Shown here piece by piece: positions 37,050-45,944 of a DNA stretch of 64,000 nt (positions within the stretch are counted from its first letter, which is position 1; every line of letters begins with the position of its first letter). The position numbers were made by a program, and so were the translations under genes. The DNA is from Chromatiaceae bacterium. GTDB taxonomy: Bacteria > Pseudomonadota > Gammaproteobacteria > Chromatiales > Chromatiaceae. The stretch covers positions 62,001 to 126,000 of the forward strand of contig JALWWO010000010.1 in assembly GCA_027078745.1 (NCBI GenBank). Direction: 5' to 3'. The notes under the pieces are model-generated. The model did not search any database, had not been told where the DNA came from, and worked only from the letters and a program-made list of their open reading frames with translations.

Positions 37050-38086
37050 GAATACGCCTCCTCCGGGGCATCCCCTGGCGTTCCCTCTGCATCCCGCTTG
37101 GGCAGCAGCTGTTCCCGAATCTTTTCCTCGATCTCCGCCGCCAGACGGGGATTTTCCTTCAGGGCGCTGCGCACCTTGTCTTTGCCCTGGCCGATCTGCT
37201 CTCCGTTGTAGCTGTACCAGGCGCCGGACTTCTCCAAGATGCCGCACTTAACCCCGAGATCCACGATTTCCCCTTCTCGGGAAATGCCCTCTCCGTAGAG
37301 AATATCGAAGGTAGTCTGCTTGAACGGGGGCGCCAGTTTGTTCTTAACCACCTTGACCCGCGTTTCGTTGCCGATGACTTCATCGCCCTTTTTGATGGAA
37401 CCGATGCGTCGGATGTCCAGGCGCACGGAAGCATAGAACTTGAGGGCGTTGCCGCCGGTGGTGGTCTCCGGATTGCCGAACATGACGCCGATCTTCATGC
37501 GGATCTGATTGATGAAGATCACCGTGCAGTTGGCGCGCTTGATGTTGCCCGTGAGCTTCCGCAGAGCTTGGGACATGAGACGGGCTTGCAGCCCCACATG
37601 GGAATCCCCCATCTCCCCCTCGATCTCCGCCTTGGGGGTGAGGGCGGCCACGGAATCCACCACCACCACATCTACCGCGCCGGAGCGCACCAACATATCC
37701 GTGATCTCCAGGGCCTGTTCCCCGGTGTCCGGCTGGGAGACCAGCAGATCATTCACCTGCACCCCCAGCGCTTCCGCATAGATGGGATCCAGGGCATGTT
37801 CCGCATCCACAAAGGCACAGGTACCCCCTTCTTTTTGGGCTTCGGCGATGATGTGCAGGCTCAGGGTAGTTTTGCCGGAGGATTCTGGCCCATAAATCTC
37901 GATAATCCGTCCCTTGGGAATGCCGCCGATGCCCAAGGCCAGATCCAGCCCGAGGGAACCGGTGGAAAAGACCTCCACATTGCGCACCGTGCCCGCATCC
38001 CCCATGCGCATGACTGAACCCTTGCCGAACTGCTTTTCGATCTGGGCGAGCGCGGCGGCGAGCGCCTTCTTCCGCTGTTCATCCAT
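37046..38086 (-). CDS. recA: Recombinase A
   Basis: A 346-residue RecA for homologous recombination and SOS induction. Start [20 protein letters not shown] matches the family; the in-frame upstream ATG at 38119 adds 11 residues absent elsewhere. Walker A is [10 protein letters not shown], the L2 loop region [19 protein letters not shown]-type sequence is seen in parts, and the acidic C-terminal tail ends [10 protein letters not shown] did not see a clear LexA box (CTGT-N8-ACAG) in the 60-base gap after thpR, so recA may be read partly from upstream. Confidence 0.98.
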   Translation of the reverse strand: MDEQRKKALAAALAQIEKQFGKGSVMRMGDAGTVRNVEVFSTGSLGLDLALGIGGIPKGRIIEIYGPESSGKTTLSLHIIAEAQKEGGTCAFVDAEHALDPIYAEALGVQVNDLLVSQPDTGEQALEITDMLVRSGAVDVVVVDSVAALTPKAEIEGEMGDSHVGLQARLMSQALRKLTGNIKRANCTVIFINQIRMKIGVMFGNPETTTGGNALKFYASVRLDIRRIGSIKKGDEVIGNETRVKVVKNKLAPPFKQTTFDILYGEGISREGEIVDLGVKCGILEKSGAWYSYNGEQIGQGKDKVRSALKENPRLAAEIEEKIREQLLPKRDAEGTPGDAPEEAYS

Positions 38087-38146
38087 CCTCAGGGGTCCCC
38101 TTAGTACCGAAGAAATCACGGTTCGTAGTATCGCATATCGGGGGAT

Positions 38147-38662
38147 TCATGGCGACAGGGGCCAACGTTTCCGTACCTGATAGCGGGGTGTTGCACCTGT
38201 CTTGCTGTGGGCCAACACAAAGCTTTCCACCGGCCAGGCGATGGGCTGGGACAACCCGCCGGGGCGGATGGGTTTTGCCTTGCGCAACAGAGTGACATGG
38301 GGATGATAGGGTCGCTGTTCCCGCCGAAACCCACAGGGTTCCAGAACACTCCAGAGCCTGTTCACCAACTGCCTCAATTCGGAGGGATGGGTGCGCAGGC
38401 CGCACCAGCCCACCCGCGCGCGGGGGAAGCTGCCGAAGCAATCGAGCTGTACAGCGAAGGGAGGGCAGCTCAGGGAATCCGCAGCAGCTAGCGCGCAGTC
38501 CAGCTGTGCCGGAGAAAGGATGCCGAGAAAAGCCAGGGTCAGATGAAAATCTGCCGGATGAACGCGGCGGCTTCCGGGCTGATCGAGCTGGGCTTGCACG
38601 GCCCGCAGCGCCTGCCGCTGTTCTTCCTCGGGCCAGAGGGCAAAGAAAAAGCGTTCTCCCAT
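38147..38662 (-). CDS. thpR: RNA 2',3'-cyclic phosphodiesterase (ThpR/LigT)
   Basis: A 171-residue 2H-phosphoesterase. The two catalytic HxTx motifs are HLTLAFLG (around 40-47) and HVTLLRKA (around 121-128). The family cleaves 2',3'-cyclic phosphates and can seal tRNA halves in reverse. It lies 4 bp after cinA and about 60 bp before recA on the same strand, so likely part of one operon. Confidence 0.93.
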   Translation of the reverse strand: MGERFFFALWPEEEQRQALRAVQAQLDQPGSRRVHPADFHLTLAFLGILSPAQLDCALAAADSLSCPPFAVQLDCFGSFPRARVGWCGLRTHPSELRQLVNRLWSVLEPCGFRREQRPYHPHVTLLRKAKPIRPGGLSQPIAWPVESFVLAHSKTGATPRYQVRKRWPLSP

Positions 38663-38666
38663 GTGC

Positions 38667-39146
38667 CTATTTCAGCCATTGGAGCAAGGTTTCCAAGGCG
38701 TATTCGATGGACTGTTCCCGCACCGCCTGCCGATCTCCCGGGAAATGCTGGCGGTGCACGATGGGTTCCTGATCCAACCAAGCCCAAGCGAAATACACAG
38801 TGCCCACGGGTTTCTCCGGCGTTCCCCCGCTGGGACCCGCGATGCCGCTCACCGCCAAACCTACCTGGGCGGCGCTGCGGGCGAGACAGCCCCGCACCAT
38901 GGCAATCACTGCCGGCGCGCTCACCGCCCCATGGGCGCGCAAGAGTTCGGAAGAGACGCCCAACAGCCTTTCCTTGGCTCGATTGCTGTAGGTGATAAAG
39001 CCCGAGTCGAACCAATGGCTGGCACCGGGCACCGCCGTGATCGCCTGGGCGATCCCACCGCCGGTGCAGGACTCGGCACAGCTCAGCATCCAGCCCCGTT
39101 CCTGCAGTCGCTGCCCGATGGCTTGAATCCAGGTTTGTAGGATCAT
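38667..39146 (-). CDS. pncC: CinA C-terminal-type nicotinamide-nucleotide amidase
   Basis: A ~159-residue stand-alone CinA/PncC domain that deamidates NMN to nicotinate mononucleotide in pyridine nucleotide salvage. Signatures: LSCAESCTGGGIAQAIT, GSHWFDSGFITYSN in part, GIAGPSGGTPEKPVGTVYFA. ATG 39146 is chosen from family alignment over an in-frame ATG 26 codons earlier. It opens the cinA-thpR-recA-recX-alaS-lysC-csrA block. Confidence 0.92.
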   Translation of the reverse strand: MILQTWIQAIGQRLQERGWMLSCAESCTGGGIAQAITAVPGASHWFDSGFITYSNRAKERLLGVSSELLRAHGAVSAPAVIAMVRGCLARSAAQVGLAVSGIAGPSGGTPEKPVGTVYFAWAWLDQEPIVHRQHFPGDRQAVREQSIEYALETLLQWLK

Positions 39147-39241
39147 CAGAGTTCGTACCGCGCTGAATGCAAATTCTATAGTCCCAGAAAACTTTTTGCG
39201 CAGGGTAGAATATTTTTCTCCCAAGCAGTCGGTATGCCCTC

Positions 39242-40408
39242 ATGCACATCGGTCCCCGAGAAATCACCACACCCTTCCGGCCCATCCCCCTGGAAGTGCC
39301 GGAGGGCATGAAGCCCAATGAGTTCTTCAACAGCGCGGAAAACCTGCGGGATCTGGCCCAGAACAACGGCCTGCTGACTAATCCGGAAAACCTGCTGCTT
39401 TACCGCAAGGCCTTGGGCCATTCCTGGGAATTCGACACCTCCATTCTCTACAACACTTCCCAACTCATCCTCAATCCTCTGGGGCGGCCAGTGCGCCGCA
39501 CTCAGGTGCCCGAGGCGGTCAAGCGGGTTTGGAATCGCATGAATCAGCTCCTCATCCAGTACATGTTGGAGGAATACCCGGATCCGGAAGAGGCCCTGGT
39601 GCTAGCGGGAGAAGCGAGCCTGGATGCTACCTGGCCCCTGACCGCACCCGGGGTGCCCAGCATCCGCATGTTGCACAATCATTTCATCGTCTTCCCCATG
39701 GAAGCCCTCCGCCAAGCGGAACTGGCGGACCCCGCCAATCCCAATCTCACGGACGGGGGGCAGCACAGCTTGTTTCAGGCCTACATGCGGCGGGTATACC
39801 GGCGCTTTCTGGAAGAGGTCCTGAATTTCCAGATTCTGGAACCCCTGCCCACAGAGCAATCCCAACTGAAGCTCACCGGCTATCCGGAGGGGTTACCCTG
39901 CTGGAAGATTCGGGGCGGTGGGGAAGCCTTGAAGGATATCCGGTTCTGGCGGGAGTACGATGCGTTGCTCCAGGGGTTTCTGGACTTTTACCGCACCTTC
40001 TTTTCCCAGGTATCCAGCCGCAACGCCCCGCTGCTGGAAGATGTGTATTTCCCCGAGGCGGTGGAACGCCTTTTACTATTCGACAACGATTTCCTGAAGA
40101 CGGCGAAGAAGGTGCGGGATCGCTGCATTCAGGATCCCGCCTATGCTAACGCTATCCGCTGGCAGCCCGCGTTCAAGCAGCTCATCTATCGCAACGACGC
40201 GGGAGACCTCTTGGTTACCATCAGTCAAAATTCCGTGGGCAATGCCATCACAGAATTGCTCGGGGTAGTGGTGAAGCGGGTGCCGGATGCGGCAGCCTAT
40301 GAACGCTTTGAACCCCGACTGATCGAACGCTTGCTCGAAGTGCGGGCGCGGCTTATAGAAGCGGATCTGGGGGAAGGCATCGCCACGAGCGCTTGGCCTG
40401 CGGGCTGA
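39242..40408 (+). CDS. Uncharacterised conserved-looking protein with HNH-type motif
   Basis: A 388-residue soluble protein I do not recognise. It has no signal peptide or TM segment. It carries MLHNHFIVFPME (His145-Asn-His147) that loosely recalls HIT/galactose-phosphate uridylyltransferase active sites but lacks the rest of that fold, so I do not assign a function. Codon use matches the neighbours and the frame is long and uninterrupted, so it is a real gene. A TAGAAT hexamer lies about 30 bases upstream without a good -35. It is 4 bp upstream of the TtcA-family gene, so the two are probably co-transcribed, with the ferredoxin reductase after that. Confidence 0.8.
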   Translation: MHIGPREITTPFRPIPLEVPEGMKPNEFFNSAENLRDLAQNNGLLTNPENLLLYRKALGHSWEFDTSILYNTSQLILNPLGRPVRRTQVPEAVKRVWNRMNQLLIQYMLEEYPDPEEALVLAGEASLDATWPLTAPGVPSIRMLHNHFIVFPMEALRQAELADPANPNLTDGGQHSLFQAYMRRVYRRFLEEVLNFQILEPLPTEQSQLKLTGYPEGLPCWKIRGGGEALKDIRFWREYDALLQGFLDFYRTFFSQVSSRNAPLLEDVYFPEAVERLLLFDNDFLKTAKKVRDRCIQDPAYANAIRWQPAFKQLIYRNDAGDLLVTISQNSVGNAITELLGVVVKRVPDAAAYERFEPRLIERLLEVRARLIEADLGEGIATSAWPAG

Positions 40409-40412
40409 TTCC

Positions 40413-41150
40413 ATGAAAAGCACTGCCCCGCCGAAATCCCTGTTGCGCCGGATGGGGCGCGCCATCGCGGAGTTCGAGATGATCCGCCCGGGGGATCGGA
40501 TCCTGCTCGGCGTCTCCGGTGGCAAGGATTCCCTTTCCCTGTTGCATCTGCTCCGGCATCTCCAGCGCTATGCTCCGGTGCCCTTTCATCTGGGCGTGGC
40601 CACCGTGGATCCCCAGATACCCGGATTTGACCCTGCACCCCTGAAAGCCTATTACGATCAACTCGGCGTGCCCTGGCATTATGAATCCCAGCCCATCTTG
40701 GCGCAGGCCAAAACCCGGATGCAGGGGGATTCTTTCTGTGCCTACTGCGCGCGCATGAAGCGCGGTATTCTATACAGCCTCTGCCGGCGGGAAGGATATG
40801 GTGTGCTGGCCTTGGCCCAACATCTGGATGATCTGGCGGAGAGCCTGTTGCTGTCGCTCTTCCACGGCGGCCAGCTGCGCACCATGAAAGCCCATTATCG
40901 AAATGATGCGGGCGATGTACGCATCATCCGGCCCTTGGTCTACTGCCGCGAGCGGCAGACGGCGGCTTTTGCTCGCGATGCTCGGTTGCCTGTGGTGCCG
41001 GACAGTTGCCCCGCCTGTTTCTCCGCACCCACCCGTCGGGAACAAATGAAGGCTTTATTAGCGCGGGAAGAATCCCAACATCCTCAACTCTTCGCCAGCA
41101 TTCGGCAGGCGATCAAACCCTTGTTGATTGAGGGGAGTATCCCCCGATAG
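40413..41150 (+). CDS. TtcA-family PP-loop ATPase (tRNA thiolation type)
   Basis: A 245-residue adenylating enzyme of the TtcA/TtuA group. The PP-loop SGGKDS is at 35-40; the paired CxxC motifs that hold the Fe-S cluster in TtcA are CAYC (109-112) and CPAC (199-202). The stretch ALAQHLDDLAESLLLSLFHG aligns with the TtcA GHHRDD block. It is shorter than E. coli TtcA (about 310), missing parts of the N- and C-termini. TtcA makes 2-thiocytidine at position 32 of some tRNAs; whether this paralogue does is uncertain. It is followed 24 bp later by an Fe-S flavin reductase. Confidence 0.82.
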   Translation: MKSTAPPKSLLRRMGRAIAEFEMIRPGDRILLGVSGGKDSLSLLHLLRHLQRYAPVPFHLGVATVDPQIPGFDPAPLKAYYDQLGVPWHYESQPILAQAKTRMQGDSFCAYCARMKRGILYSLCRREGYGVLALAQHLDDLAESLLLSLFHGGQLRTMKAHYRNDAGDVRIIRPLVYCRERQTAAFARDARLPVVPDSCPACFSAPTRREQMKALLAREESQHPQLFASIRQAIKPLLIEGSIPR

Positions 41151-41174
41151 CGCATTGCACAAAAGGAAGTACCC

Positions 41175-42191
41175 ATGGGTTTTACCGTTACCACCCTGCC
41201 GGCCCAACATCGTTTCGATGTGGTGCCCGGGGAAGACATTCTGACCGCCGCCCTGCGCCAGGGCATTCATTTGCCCTATGTGTGTCGAGAAGGGGCCTGC
41301 GGTTCTTGTGCGGCTCACTTGGTTTCCGGGCAAGTCCAGTATCCCAATGGGCTGCCTGCCGCACTGCAGGATCAGCCGGAAACTCGGTGCCTGACCTGTC
41401 AAGCGGTGCCGGAAAGCGATCTAGTGTTGCAGGTCGATGAGGTGCAGGGCCCTAGAGAAATTCAACCCCAGATCTTGCCCTGTCGGGTGGTGCACAAGGA
41501 ACGCCTGAATCACGATGTGATGCTGCTGAAGCTTAAGCTGCCGGATCAGCAGCGATTGGAATTCTTCGCCGGCCAATATCTGGATTTTCTGCTGCAAGAC
41601 GGGCGGCGGCGCGCCTTTTCCATCGCCAACGCCCCCCAGGATAATGCATTCATCGAACTGCACATCCGCCATGTGCCTGGTGGTAGCTTCACGGACTATG
41701 TATTCAATCAGCTGGAAGAAAAGGCCGTTCTGCGCATTCAGGCCCCCTTGGGTGGGTTCATGCTGCGGGAAAATCCGGATCGCCCCTTGCTCTTCGTAGC
41801 GGGCGGCACGGGCTTCGCGCCCATCAAGGCCATGTTGGAAGATGCCTTTCACCGCGGTGTTTCCCAGCCCATGACCCTGTATTGGGGCGTGCGGAGCCGT
41901 CGGGATCTCTATCTACCCGACTTGCCCGAACGCTGGGCAGAGACCCATGCCAATTTCCGCTATATTCCCGTGCTTTCTGAACCAGATGAAGATTGGACGG
42001 GCAGAACCGGTTGGGTGCACGAGGCGGTGTTGCAGGATCATCCCGATCTCAGCGGCTTCGATCTCTATATCAGCGGCCCGCCCATCCTGGTGGAAAAGGG
42101 CCGTCAGGCTTTTGAGCAAGCCGGATTGCCCCGAGCGCAGCTGTTCTCGGATGCCTTTGAGTATGCGGCGGATGCGAAGCAATCTCCCTAG
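41175..42191 (+). CDS. 2Fe-2S ferredoxin:NAD(P)H reductase, AscD/E3-like
   Basis: A 338-residue flavoprotein. The N-terminal plant-type [2Fe-2S] domain has Cys37, Cys42, Cys45 and Cys75 (VCREGACGSCAAHL then RCLTC). An FAD-binding domain (RRRAFSIANAPQ) and NAD-binding domain (FVAGGTGFAPIKAML and the C-terminal YISGPPILVEKG) follow. This architecture is that of CDP-6-deoxy-glucoseen reductase and phenol/methane monooxygenase reductases; the partner is not known. Position right after the TtcA-family gene suggests it could donate electrons to that protein's Fe-S chemistry (inference). Confidence 0.88.
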   Translation: MGFTVTTLPAQHRFDVVPGEDILTAALRQGIHLPYVCREGACGSCAAHLVSGQVQYPNGLPAALQDQPETRCLTCQAVPESDLVLQVDEVQGPREIQPQILPCRVVHKERLNHDVMLLKLKLPDQQRLEFFAGQYLDFLLQDGRRRAFSIANAPQDNAFIELHIRHVPGGSFTDYVFNQLEEKAVLRIQAPLGGFMLRENPDRPLLFVAGGTGFAPIKAMLEDAFHRGVSQPMTLYWGVRSRRDLYLPDLPERWAETHANFRYIPVLSEPDEDWTGRTGWVHEAVLQDHPDLSGFDLYISGPPILVEKGRQAFEQAGLPRAQLFSDAFEYAADAKQSP

Positions 42192-42247
42192 GAACTCTCC
42201 GAAAATCCATCTGTCCGATGCTGAAATTCAGCGCTGGAGAATCACCC

Positions 42248-43660
42248 ATGTTGCGAAATCTTCTGATCGGTAGCCTGTGCGTGTTGCTGCTGCCCTTCGG
42301 CAGCACAGCCCAGGAAAGCGGTGTGGAGAGGCTGCGGCAGATCGGCAAAGCGTTCACCGCCGTGGCCAAACGGGTTTCCCCCGCCGTGGTCAACATTCAG
42401 GTAGCGAGCCGAAGCGATCAACCGGAAATGAACAGCCTGAACCAGGAATTCTTCCGGCGCTTCTTCGGGGAAAAACTGCCTCATCGACGTACTCATCCCC
42501 GCTTTGAGGTGAGTCAGGGCTCCGGCTTTGTCTTCGCTACCCAGGGCACGCCGGACTCTGGCAAGAGTTACATTCTCACGAATTATCATGTGGTAGAGGA
42601 TGCCGAGGAAATCCAAGTGCGGCTGGAAGATGGCCGAGAATTCGAGGCTAGGATTCGAGGCACGGATTCCCATTCCGATGTGGCGGTCATCGAAATTCCC
42701 ACGGGGAATCTGCCGGTGCTACAGCTCGCGGACTCCAATCAACTCGATGTGGGGGAATGGGTGCTGGCCATCGGCAACCCCTTCGGACTCCGGCATACGG
42801 TAACCGCAGGTATTGTGAGCGCCACGGGCAGAACGAGCTTGGGCATCAATGATTACGAGAACTTCATTCAGACAGATGCCGCCATCAATCCGGGCAACTC
42901 CGGTGGGCCCCTGGTCAATTTGGATGGGCAAGTGGTAGGCATGAACACCGCCATCTTCAGCCGGAGCGGCGGCTATATGGGGGTTGGGTTCGCCATCCCT
43001 AGCAATCTGATCCGGGCCGTAGCCACCCAATTGATCGAGCGGGGACAGGTGACCCGCGGCTTTCTGGGAGTGGGGATTCAACAGCTCACGCCGGAATTGG
43101 CCCGCTCCTTCGGGCTCAAGCAACATGTGGGCATTCTCATCGCGCAGGTTTATCCCAATTCTCCGGCCGCTCGGGCCGGGTTGCGACAAGGAGATATCAT
43201 CCTCGCCCATGACGGCGTGCCCATGAAGGACATCGGCGTCTTCCGCAACCGGATCGCGCTCAGTCCTCCAGGCACCCTGGCCCATCTGAAAGTACTGCGG
43301 GAGGGGGAACCTTTGGAACTCGATGTGCGAATCGGTACCTTGGAGGAAGACCAATTTGCTCGTCTGAGCAAATCTCGAGGGGCTCCAGATCTGGGATTGA
43401 GCGTGCAGACTATCACGCCTAAACTCGCTCGGCAGCTGGGCGTAAGCGCCGGGGAAGGGGTGGTAGTTACGCGAGTGCAGCCGGGTTCCATCGCAGACCA
43501 AGCGGGCATCGAGCCCGGGGCCCTGATCCTGCAAGTCAACCGCCAGCCCATCAGCAGCGCAGCGGATTTCCGTCACGCGCTGGCCAGCAGTCCGAACCGG
43601 CAGGCCCTGCTGCTCGTGCGCCATCAGGGAATCCAGCAATTCATCGTCTTGGGTTGGTAG
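42248..43660 (+). CDS. HtrA/DegP-type periplasmic serine protease
   Basis: A ~470-residue secreted protease/chaperone. A signal peptide spans residues 1-22; the catalytic triad is His114 (LTNYHVVEDA), Asp144 (HSDVAVIEI) and Ser218 (NPGNSGGPLV). Two PDZ domains follow (around 270-370 and 385-470), with TRGFLGVGIQQL and the terminal LLLVRHQG. The ATG at 42248 has CTGGAGAA upstream and is better than an earlier in-frame ATG. It degrades or refolds misfolded envelope proteins. Confidence 0.94.
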   Translation: MLRNLLIGSLCVLLLPFGSTAQESGVERLRQIGKAFTAVAKRVSPAVVNIQVASRSDQPEMNSLNQEFFRRFFGEKLPHRRTHPRFEVSQGSGFVFATQGTPDSGKSYILTNYHVVEDAEEIQVRLEDGREFEARIRGTDSHSDVAVIEIPTGNLPVLQLADSNQLDVGEWVLAIGNPFGLRHTVTAGIVSATGRTSLGINDYENFIQTDAAINPGNSGGPLVNLDGQVVGMNTAIFSRSGGYMGVGFAIPSNLIRAVATQLIERGQVTRGFLGVGIQQLTPELARSFGLKQHVGILIAQVYPNSPAARAGLRQGDIILAHDGVPMKDIGVFRNRIALSPPGTLAHLKVLREGEPLELDVRIGTLEEDQFARLSKSRGAPDLGLSVQTITPKLARQLGVSAGEGVVVTRVQPGSIADQAGIEPGALILQVNRQPISSAADFRHALASSPNRQALLLVRHQGIQQFIVLGW

Positions 43661-43698
43661 TTCTTGAATCGGACCCAGGGAACGGGTCCGCCCGATCC

Positions 43699-44079
43699 AT
43701 GCATATACTGATCAGCCGCATCCGGCAATATTGGCTTTTCCTCACAATTCTTTGCCTATTCGGCATTACCCTGTTATCTCTCTGGCCACTGGAACAACTG
43801 CCCGAAGTGCCGGGAAGCGATAAAACCCATCATCTCATCGCCTATGCGGCACTGATGTTTCCCGCTGCCTTGAGAAGACCGAAGCATTGGCCCTATTATG
43901 CGGCGTTTTTCCTGTTGTACAGTGGGGCAATTGAGTGGATTCAACCCTGGGTCAACCGCTATAGCGAATGGCTGGATCTGCTGGCAAACGGCCTGGGTTT
44001 GTTGTCGGGTATCATTTTGGCGAGTGTGGCCAATCGATTTTTTCAGACCATTCCCGGATCGCTCAGAAGATCTTCATGA
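43699..44079 (+). CDS. VanZ-family membrane protein
   Basis: A 126-residue protein with about four TM helices. The VanZ-like features are SDKTHHLIAYAALMF, the pattern AIEWIQPWVNRYSEWLDLLANGLGLLSG in pieces, and a hydrophobic start. Relatives are of unknown biochemical function, though VanZ gives low teicoplanin resistance in enterococci. The stop overlaps the DUF971 ATG (ATGA). Confidence 0.87.
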   Translation: MHILISRIRQYWLFLTILCLFGITLLSLWPLEQLPEVPGSDKTHHLIAYAALMFPAALRRPKHWPYYAAFFLLYSGAIEWIQPWVNRYSEWLDLLANGLGLLSGIILASVANRFFQTIPGSLRRSS

Positions 44080-44504
44080 AGACCCATCCTCGGCCCACGG
44101 AAATTCGGCTCCATCAGCAATCCCGCCTTTTCGAGATCCACTATGCGGACGGGGCGCATTTTCTCCTGCCCTGTGAATACCTGCGGGTCTACTCCCCTTC
44201 CGCAGAGGTGCGCGGCCATGCACCGGAAGAAGCTGTGCTACAGGTGGGCAAGGAGCGGGTGAACATCCAGCGCTTGGAACCCGTGGGCAACTATGCCCTG
44301 AAGATCTACTTCGACGATGGGCACCATTCTGGCCTGTTCGATTGGGCCTATCTCTACCGGTTGGGGCGGGCTTGGCAACCCCTGTGGCAGGACTATCTGA
44401 AGCGCTTAGAAGAAGCGGGCCATGCGCGCACCGCCCCGGATCCGTTCTGCCAGCTGCAAGCACAAGGAAAACAGCCTGCCCAACTGCCTGAGCGAAGGGA
44501 TTGA
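44076..44504 (+). CDS. DUF971-family protein
   Basis: A 142-residue protein with the DUF971 domain also found at the N-terminus of gamma-butyrobetaine hydroxylases. Signatures: IRLHQQSRLFEIHYADG, FLLPCEYLRVYSPSAEV and GNYALKIYFDDGHHSGLFDW. A conserved metal-type site involving these Cys/His positions is inferred from the hydroxylase structures. The start ATG overlaps the VanZ stop. Often, as I recall, DUF971 genes neighbour Fe-S or ubiquinone genes; no such link is visible here. Confidence 0.9.
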   Translation: MKTHPRPTEIRLHQQSRLFEIHYADGAHFLLPCEYLRVYSPSAEVRGHAPEEAVLQVGKERVNIQRLEPVGNYALKIYFDDGHHSGLFDWAYLYRLGRAWQPLWQDYLKRLEEAGHARTAPDPFCQLQAQGKQPAQLPERRD

Positions 44505-44574
44505 TCGGGATCAGTGCTTTTTCATGAATTCGGAAGCAGGCTGTTGACGCTGTTTTTCCCGACGCCAAAACCCC

Positions 44575-44814
44575 ATGCGCAGATCCCGTTTTCTGTTGAT
44601 CGCCTGGTCCTTGGGTAGTTCGCTCGTGCTATTGAGCCTGTTTGCATCGCCGCCCTCGGTGCCTAAGCACAACTTGCCCCTGACCGATCTGGCTCTCTTC
44701 ACGGAAGCCGCTTATACCCGGCATCGGAGCCTGGCCACCCCCCAGAGCGCCTTCACGGAATTCCCCTTGGGCCTGGATCTCTTTCCCTCTGGCTCCCTGG
44801 TGCCGCCCCCATGA
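44575..44814 (+). CDS. Small exported or membrane-anchored protein of an ABC operon
   Basis: A 79-residue protein I do not recognise. Residues 5-26 form a single hydrophobic signal or anchor (FLLIAWSLGSSLVLLSLFA), and the rest is periplasmic, with TDLALFTEAAYTRHRSL and a Pro-rich end (PSGSLVPPP). Its stop overlaps the ATG of the FtsX-like permease by 4 bases, which strongly suggests a working gene coupled to the ABC transporter. Could be a substrate- or permease-associated subunit; that is inference. Confidence 0.65.
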   Translation: MRRSRFLLIAWSLGSSLVLLSLFASPPSVPKHNLPLTDLALFTEAAYTRHRSLATPQSAFTEFPLGLDLFPSGSLVPPP

Positions 44815-45944
44815 GGGTGTTTCTGCGGCGGCAACGCTACCTGCTGGAATACAGCCTCGCTTCCCTCGCGCGGCATCCCGGGAAATATGTCCTGCTCCTG
44901 TTGGTCTACAGCTTGTTAGTCTTTCTGTTGGCCTCCGTCTTGCTCTTTTCCCAAGCCCTGCACCGAGAGACCGAAGTGCTCCTAGCCGATGCGCCGGAAA
45001 TCCTGGTGCAACGGTTGCTCGCCGGTCGGCCGGTGCCCGTGCCCGCCGCCTATCTGGAACGCCTCCAGGGCATCCGAGGGATTCGGGAACCATCGGGCCG
45101 GCTCTGGGGCCTGTTCTACGATCCCATCGTGCGGGCAAACTACACGATGCTAGTGCCTCAAACCCCGGAGATTCCCGCCGGCGAGATCCAGATTGGCCGG
45201 GGGATCGCCCGCAGCCGAGGGCTGGAAGTGGGGGATTATCTCAGCCTGCGGAACGCTTCGGGAGCAACCCAAGCTTGGCGGGTCGCCGCTCTGCTGGACG
45301 GCGAGGCGGAGTTGGTGAATCAGGATCTCATCCTGATGAACACGGCGGATTTCCGGCAGTTCTTCGGCTATCCTGAGGGCAGGTTTACTGATCTCGTCCT
45401 GCGGGTGCCCAACGAACGGGAGCAAGCCACCATCGCGGAAAAGATCGTGCGAATCCTGCCGGACACGCGCCCCATTCTCCGTTCGGAACTGCTGCGCACC
45501 TATAGCGCCCTGTTCTCCTGGCGGCAGGGCTTGATCTTCTTGATCCTGTTGGGGGTGCTGCTCGCCTTCGTCATCCTCGCCTGGGATCGAGCTTCCGGGC
45601 TGAGCAGTGAGGAACGACGGGAAATCGGCTTGCTCAAGGCCTTGGGCTGGGAGACCAGCGATCTATTGCGCATGAAATTTTGGGAAGGTGCGGTGCTCTC
45701 CCTGAGCGCCTTTCTGCTGGGCGATCTGCTAGCCTATGCCCATGTTTTCTTCTTCGGGGCCGGCCTGTTCGCGCCGGTACTTCAAGGCTGGGCAGTCCTC
45801 TATCCCCAGTTCCATCCCAAGCCCTTCATCGATGGCTTTCAGATCGCCACCCTCTTTTTCTTCACTGTCTTTCCCTACACGGTGGCGACGATTGTGCCCA
45901 TCTGGCGGGCCGCCATCGCCGATCCCGACGAGATCATGCGATGA
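44811..45944 (+). CDS. FtsX-like ABC transporter permease
   Basis: A 377-residue MacB/LolC-type permease. One TM helix near the N-terminus (YVLLLLVYSLLVFLLASVLLF), an extracytoplasmic domain of about 190 residues, then three TM helices from about 236 (LIFLILLGVLLAFVILAW; GAVLSLSAFLLGDLLAYA; FFTVFPYTVATIVPI). The RREIGLLKALGWETSDLLRMKF coupling segment typical of FtsX-like proteins is present. Its start overlaps the small protein stop and its stop overlaps the ATPase ATG, both in ATGA form, giving a three-gene unit. Confidence 0.92.
   Translation: MRVFLRRQRYLLEYSLASLARHPGKYVLLLLVYSLLVFLLASVLLFSQALHRETEVLLADAPEILVQRLLAGRPVPVPAAYLERLQGIRGIREPSGRLWGLFYDPIVRANYTMLVPQTPEIPAGEIQIGRGIARSRGLEVGDYLSLRNASGATQAWRVAALLDGEAELVNQDLILMNTADFRQFFGYPEGRFTDLVLRVPNEREQATIAEKIVRILPDTRPILRSELLRTYSALFSWRQGLIFLILLGVLLAFVILAWDRASGLSSEERREIGLLKALGWETSDLLRMKFWEGAVLSLSAFLLGDLLAYAHVFFFGAGLFAPVLQGWAVLYPQFHPKPFIDGFQIATLFFFTVFPYTVATIVPIWRAAIADPDEIMR

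Noticed and set aside
38086-38146. LexA (SOS) box upstream of recA
   Set aside because: No CTGT-N8-ACAG match was seen in the gap; no claim made.
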